DNA of 64,000 nt from Betaproteobacteria bacterium (lineage in GTDB: Bacteria > Pseudomonadota > Gammaproteobacteria > Burkholderiales > Thiobacillaceae): contig JACRAU010000023.1 of assembly GCA_016234655.1 (NCBI GenBank), forward strand, positions 106,066-170,065. Direction: 5' to 3'. The notes beneath the pieces are model-generated. The model was given only the letters and a program-made list of their open reading frames with translations, made no database searches and was not told where the DNA came from. This document shows, piece by piece, positions 62,187 to 64,000 of this stretch. The number at the start of each line of letters is the position of its first letter. The stretch's first letter is position 1. Position numbers and translations under genes: made by a program.

Positions 62187-63334
62187 AAAACGCCTGGCTC
62201 TTGCCCGAATATGTCGAAGATGTGTTGCCGCCTTACGCGCTGGCGATGGAGGGCCTGCGCCGTCGCCTGCTCGACCTGTTCGCCGGTTACGGCTACGACC
62301 TGGTGCAGCCGCCGCTGATCGAGTACCTCGACTCGCTGCTGACCGGCGCCGCGCAAGACCTCGACCTCAAGACCTTCAAGGTGCTCGACAGCCTGTCCGG
62401 CAAATTGCTCGGGGTGCGGGCCGACATCACGCCGCAGTCCGCGCGCATCGACGCCCACCTGCTCAATCGCCAAGGGGTGGCCCGGCTTTGCTATGCCGGT
62501 GCGGTGCTGCACACCCGGCCCTCGGCCATGCTCAATTCGCGCGAGCCGTTCCAGGTCGGCGCCGAGTTGTTCGGCCATGCCGGCATCGAGGCCGACCGCG
62601 AGAGCCTGCAACTGCTCACCGCCGCGCTCAAGGCGGCGGGCCTGGATTCGGCCCGGATCAGCATCGGCCATGTCGGCCTATTCCGTTCCTTGACCCAGGC
62701 CGCCGGCATCAGTGGCGAGATGGAAGCCGAGCTGTTCGCCGCCTTGCAGCGCAAGGATGCGCCGCAGATCGCGGCGCTGACCGGCGCGCTCGATGCCAAG
62801 TTGGCCACGGCCTTCCGCCGCCTGCCCGAACTGTATGGCGGAGCGGAGACGGTGGAGGCCGCCCGGCGCGAATTGCCGGCCCTGCCCGGTGTTGCCGCCG
62901 CATTGGACGACCTGGCCGCCTTGCTCGCCAGCCAGGACGGCATCGCCCTGTCGGTCGACCTGGCCGATCTGCGCGGTTACGGTTATCACAACGGCGTGGT
63001 GTTCGCCGCCTATGTCGGCGGCCAGGCCAGCGCCATCGCCCAGGGCGGCCGCTATGACGGCGCCGGCGCCATCTTCGGTCGCAAGCGGCCGGCCACGGGC
63101 TTTAGTTTGGACTTGCGCCAGATCATCGGCAGTCTGCCGGAACCGGCCATGCGGCCGGCGATCCTGGCGCCCTACGGCCGGGATGCCGGTCTACAATCGG
63201 CCATTGCCGATCTGCGCGCCGCCGGCGAGCGGGTGGTGGTCGAACTGCCGGGCCAGCAGGCGCATCGCGCCGAGGCCGGCTGCGACCGGCAACTGGCGCG
63301 GCAAAGCGGTGCCTGGAAAATCATTCCCTTGTAA
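62183..63334 (+). CDS. hisZ: ATP phosphoribosyltransferase regulatory subunit HisZ
   Basis: A 383-residue HisRS paralogue that lacks aminoacylation and activates the short HisG in histidine synthesis. It keeps the class II synthetase fold (LPPYALAMEGLRRRLLDLFA, RADITPQSARIDAHLLNR, QGGRYDGAGAIFGRKRPATG) but not the histidine-tRNA anticodon domain. Its presence implies that the genome carries a short-form HisG. The location before purA is typical of betaproteobacteria. Confidence 0.95.
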   Translation: MKNAWLLPEYVEDVLPPYALAMEGLRRRLLDLFAGYGYDLVQPPLIEYLDSLLTGAAQDLDLKTFKVLDSLSGKLLGVRADITPQSARIDAHLLNRQGVARLCYAGAVLHTRPSAMLNSREPFQVGAELFGHAGIEADRESLQLLTAALKAAGLDSARISIGHVGLFRSLTQAAGISGEMEAELFAALQRKDAPQIAALTGALDAKLATAFRRLPELYGGAETVEAARRELPALPGVAAALDDLAALLASQDGIALSVDLADLRGYGYHNGVVFAAYVGGQASAIAQGGRYDGAGAIFGRKRPATGFSLDLRQIIGSLPEPAMRPAILAPYGRDAGLQSAIADLRAAGERVVVELPGQQAHRAEAGCDRQLARQSGAWKIIPL

Positions 63335-63346
63335 CAACCTTATTGA

Positions 63347-64000
<654 letters not shown>

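Overview
The window is a GC-rich chromosomal segment of a betaproteobacterium. The evidence is its gene order: ndk-rlmN-pilW-rodZ-ispG-hisS-yfgM-bamB-der, hfq-hflX-hflK-hflC-DUF2065-hisZ-purA, and pyrG-kdsA-eno-ftsB. The periplasmic nitrate reductase and the c-di-GMP enzymes suggest a facultative nitrate-respiring environmental species, possibly of the Nitrosomonadales or Rhodocyclales. Genus cannot be fixed from the sequence alone.

Layout. 1-2.8 kb: 5' end of ppk, divergent from a CYTH-CHAD protein, then a Crp/Fnr-type regulator. 2.9-8.3 kb: nap operon napD-napA-napG-napH-napB. It lacks napC and has an unusually long NapA, an arrangement reminiscent of epsilonproteobacteria. 8.4-10.4 kb: ModE-type DNA-binding protein, DUF302 protein, CrcB fluoride channel and TauE/SafE permease. 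10.5-18.8 kb: housekeeping run pyrG-kdsA-eno-ftsB-zipA-ligA-galU. 18.9-20.5 kb: nnrD, a small unknown protein and a CheY-like receiver. 20.6-30.6 kb: accessory island (below). 30.7-45.9 kb: purL, GAF/HD-GYP, typA, mtfA, thioredoxin-like protein, aminotransferase, lipoprotein, ribosomal oxygenase, slyD, accA, tilS and a SPOR protein. 46-64 kb: the ndk-to-der and hfq-to-purA clusters, with galT and a GGDEF/EAL protein between them.

The accessory island is the most unusual part. An RHS protein that is normally one long polypeptide is divided here among three consecutive minus-strand genes (30564 to 23536). Each has its own Sec signal peptide and its own extra N-terminal domain. Read end to end, with the added N-terminal domains removed, the three pieces restore a normal RHS order: DUF6531, YD repeats, more YD repeats ending in a WLGDLPLAVVQ-type segment, then the PDHLG core. 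The last piece also carries five Ig-like domains and a C-terminal tip with a phospholipase-A2-like C-x3-HD-x-C signature. Its stop codon overlaps the start of a small membrane protein in an ATGA, as in an effector-immunity pair. Downstream lies a second module that has lost its 5' end: three Ig-like domains, RHS core, a different cysteine-rich tip, and again an ATGA-coupled membrane protein. This orphan module and an IS30-family transposase remnant are bracketed by near-identical 32-bp palindromic direct repeats, which suggests a recombining tip cassette.

Small repeats also punctuate the core genes: a two-hairpin dRS3-like element inside the nap operon, GTGAGGC heptamers that appear to supply both Shine-Dalgarno and start codon for ligA and an aminotransferase gene, a 91-bp-period tandem duplication after typA, and an inverted repeat before der. 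No tRNA, rRNA or CRISPR array was recognised.
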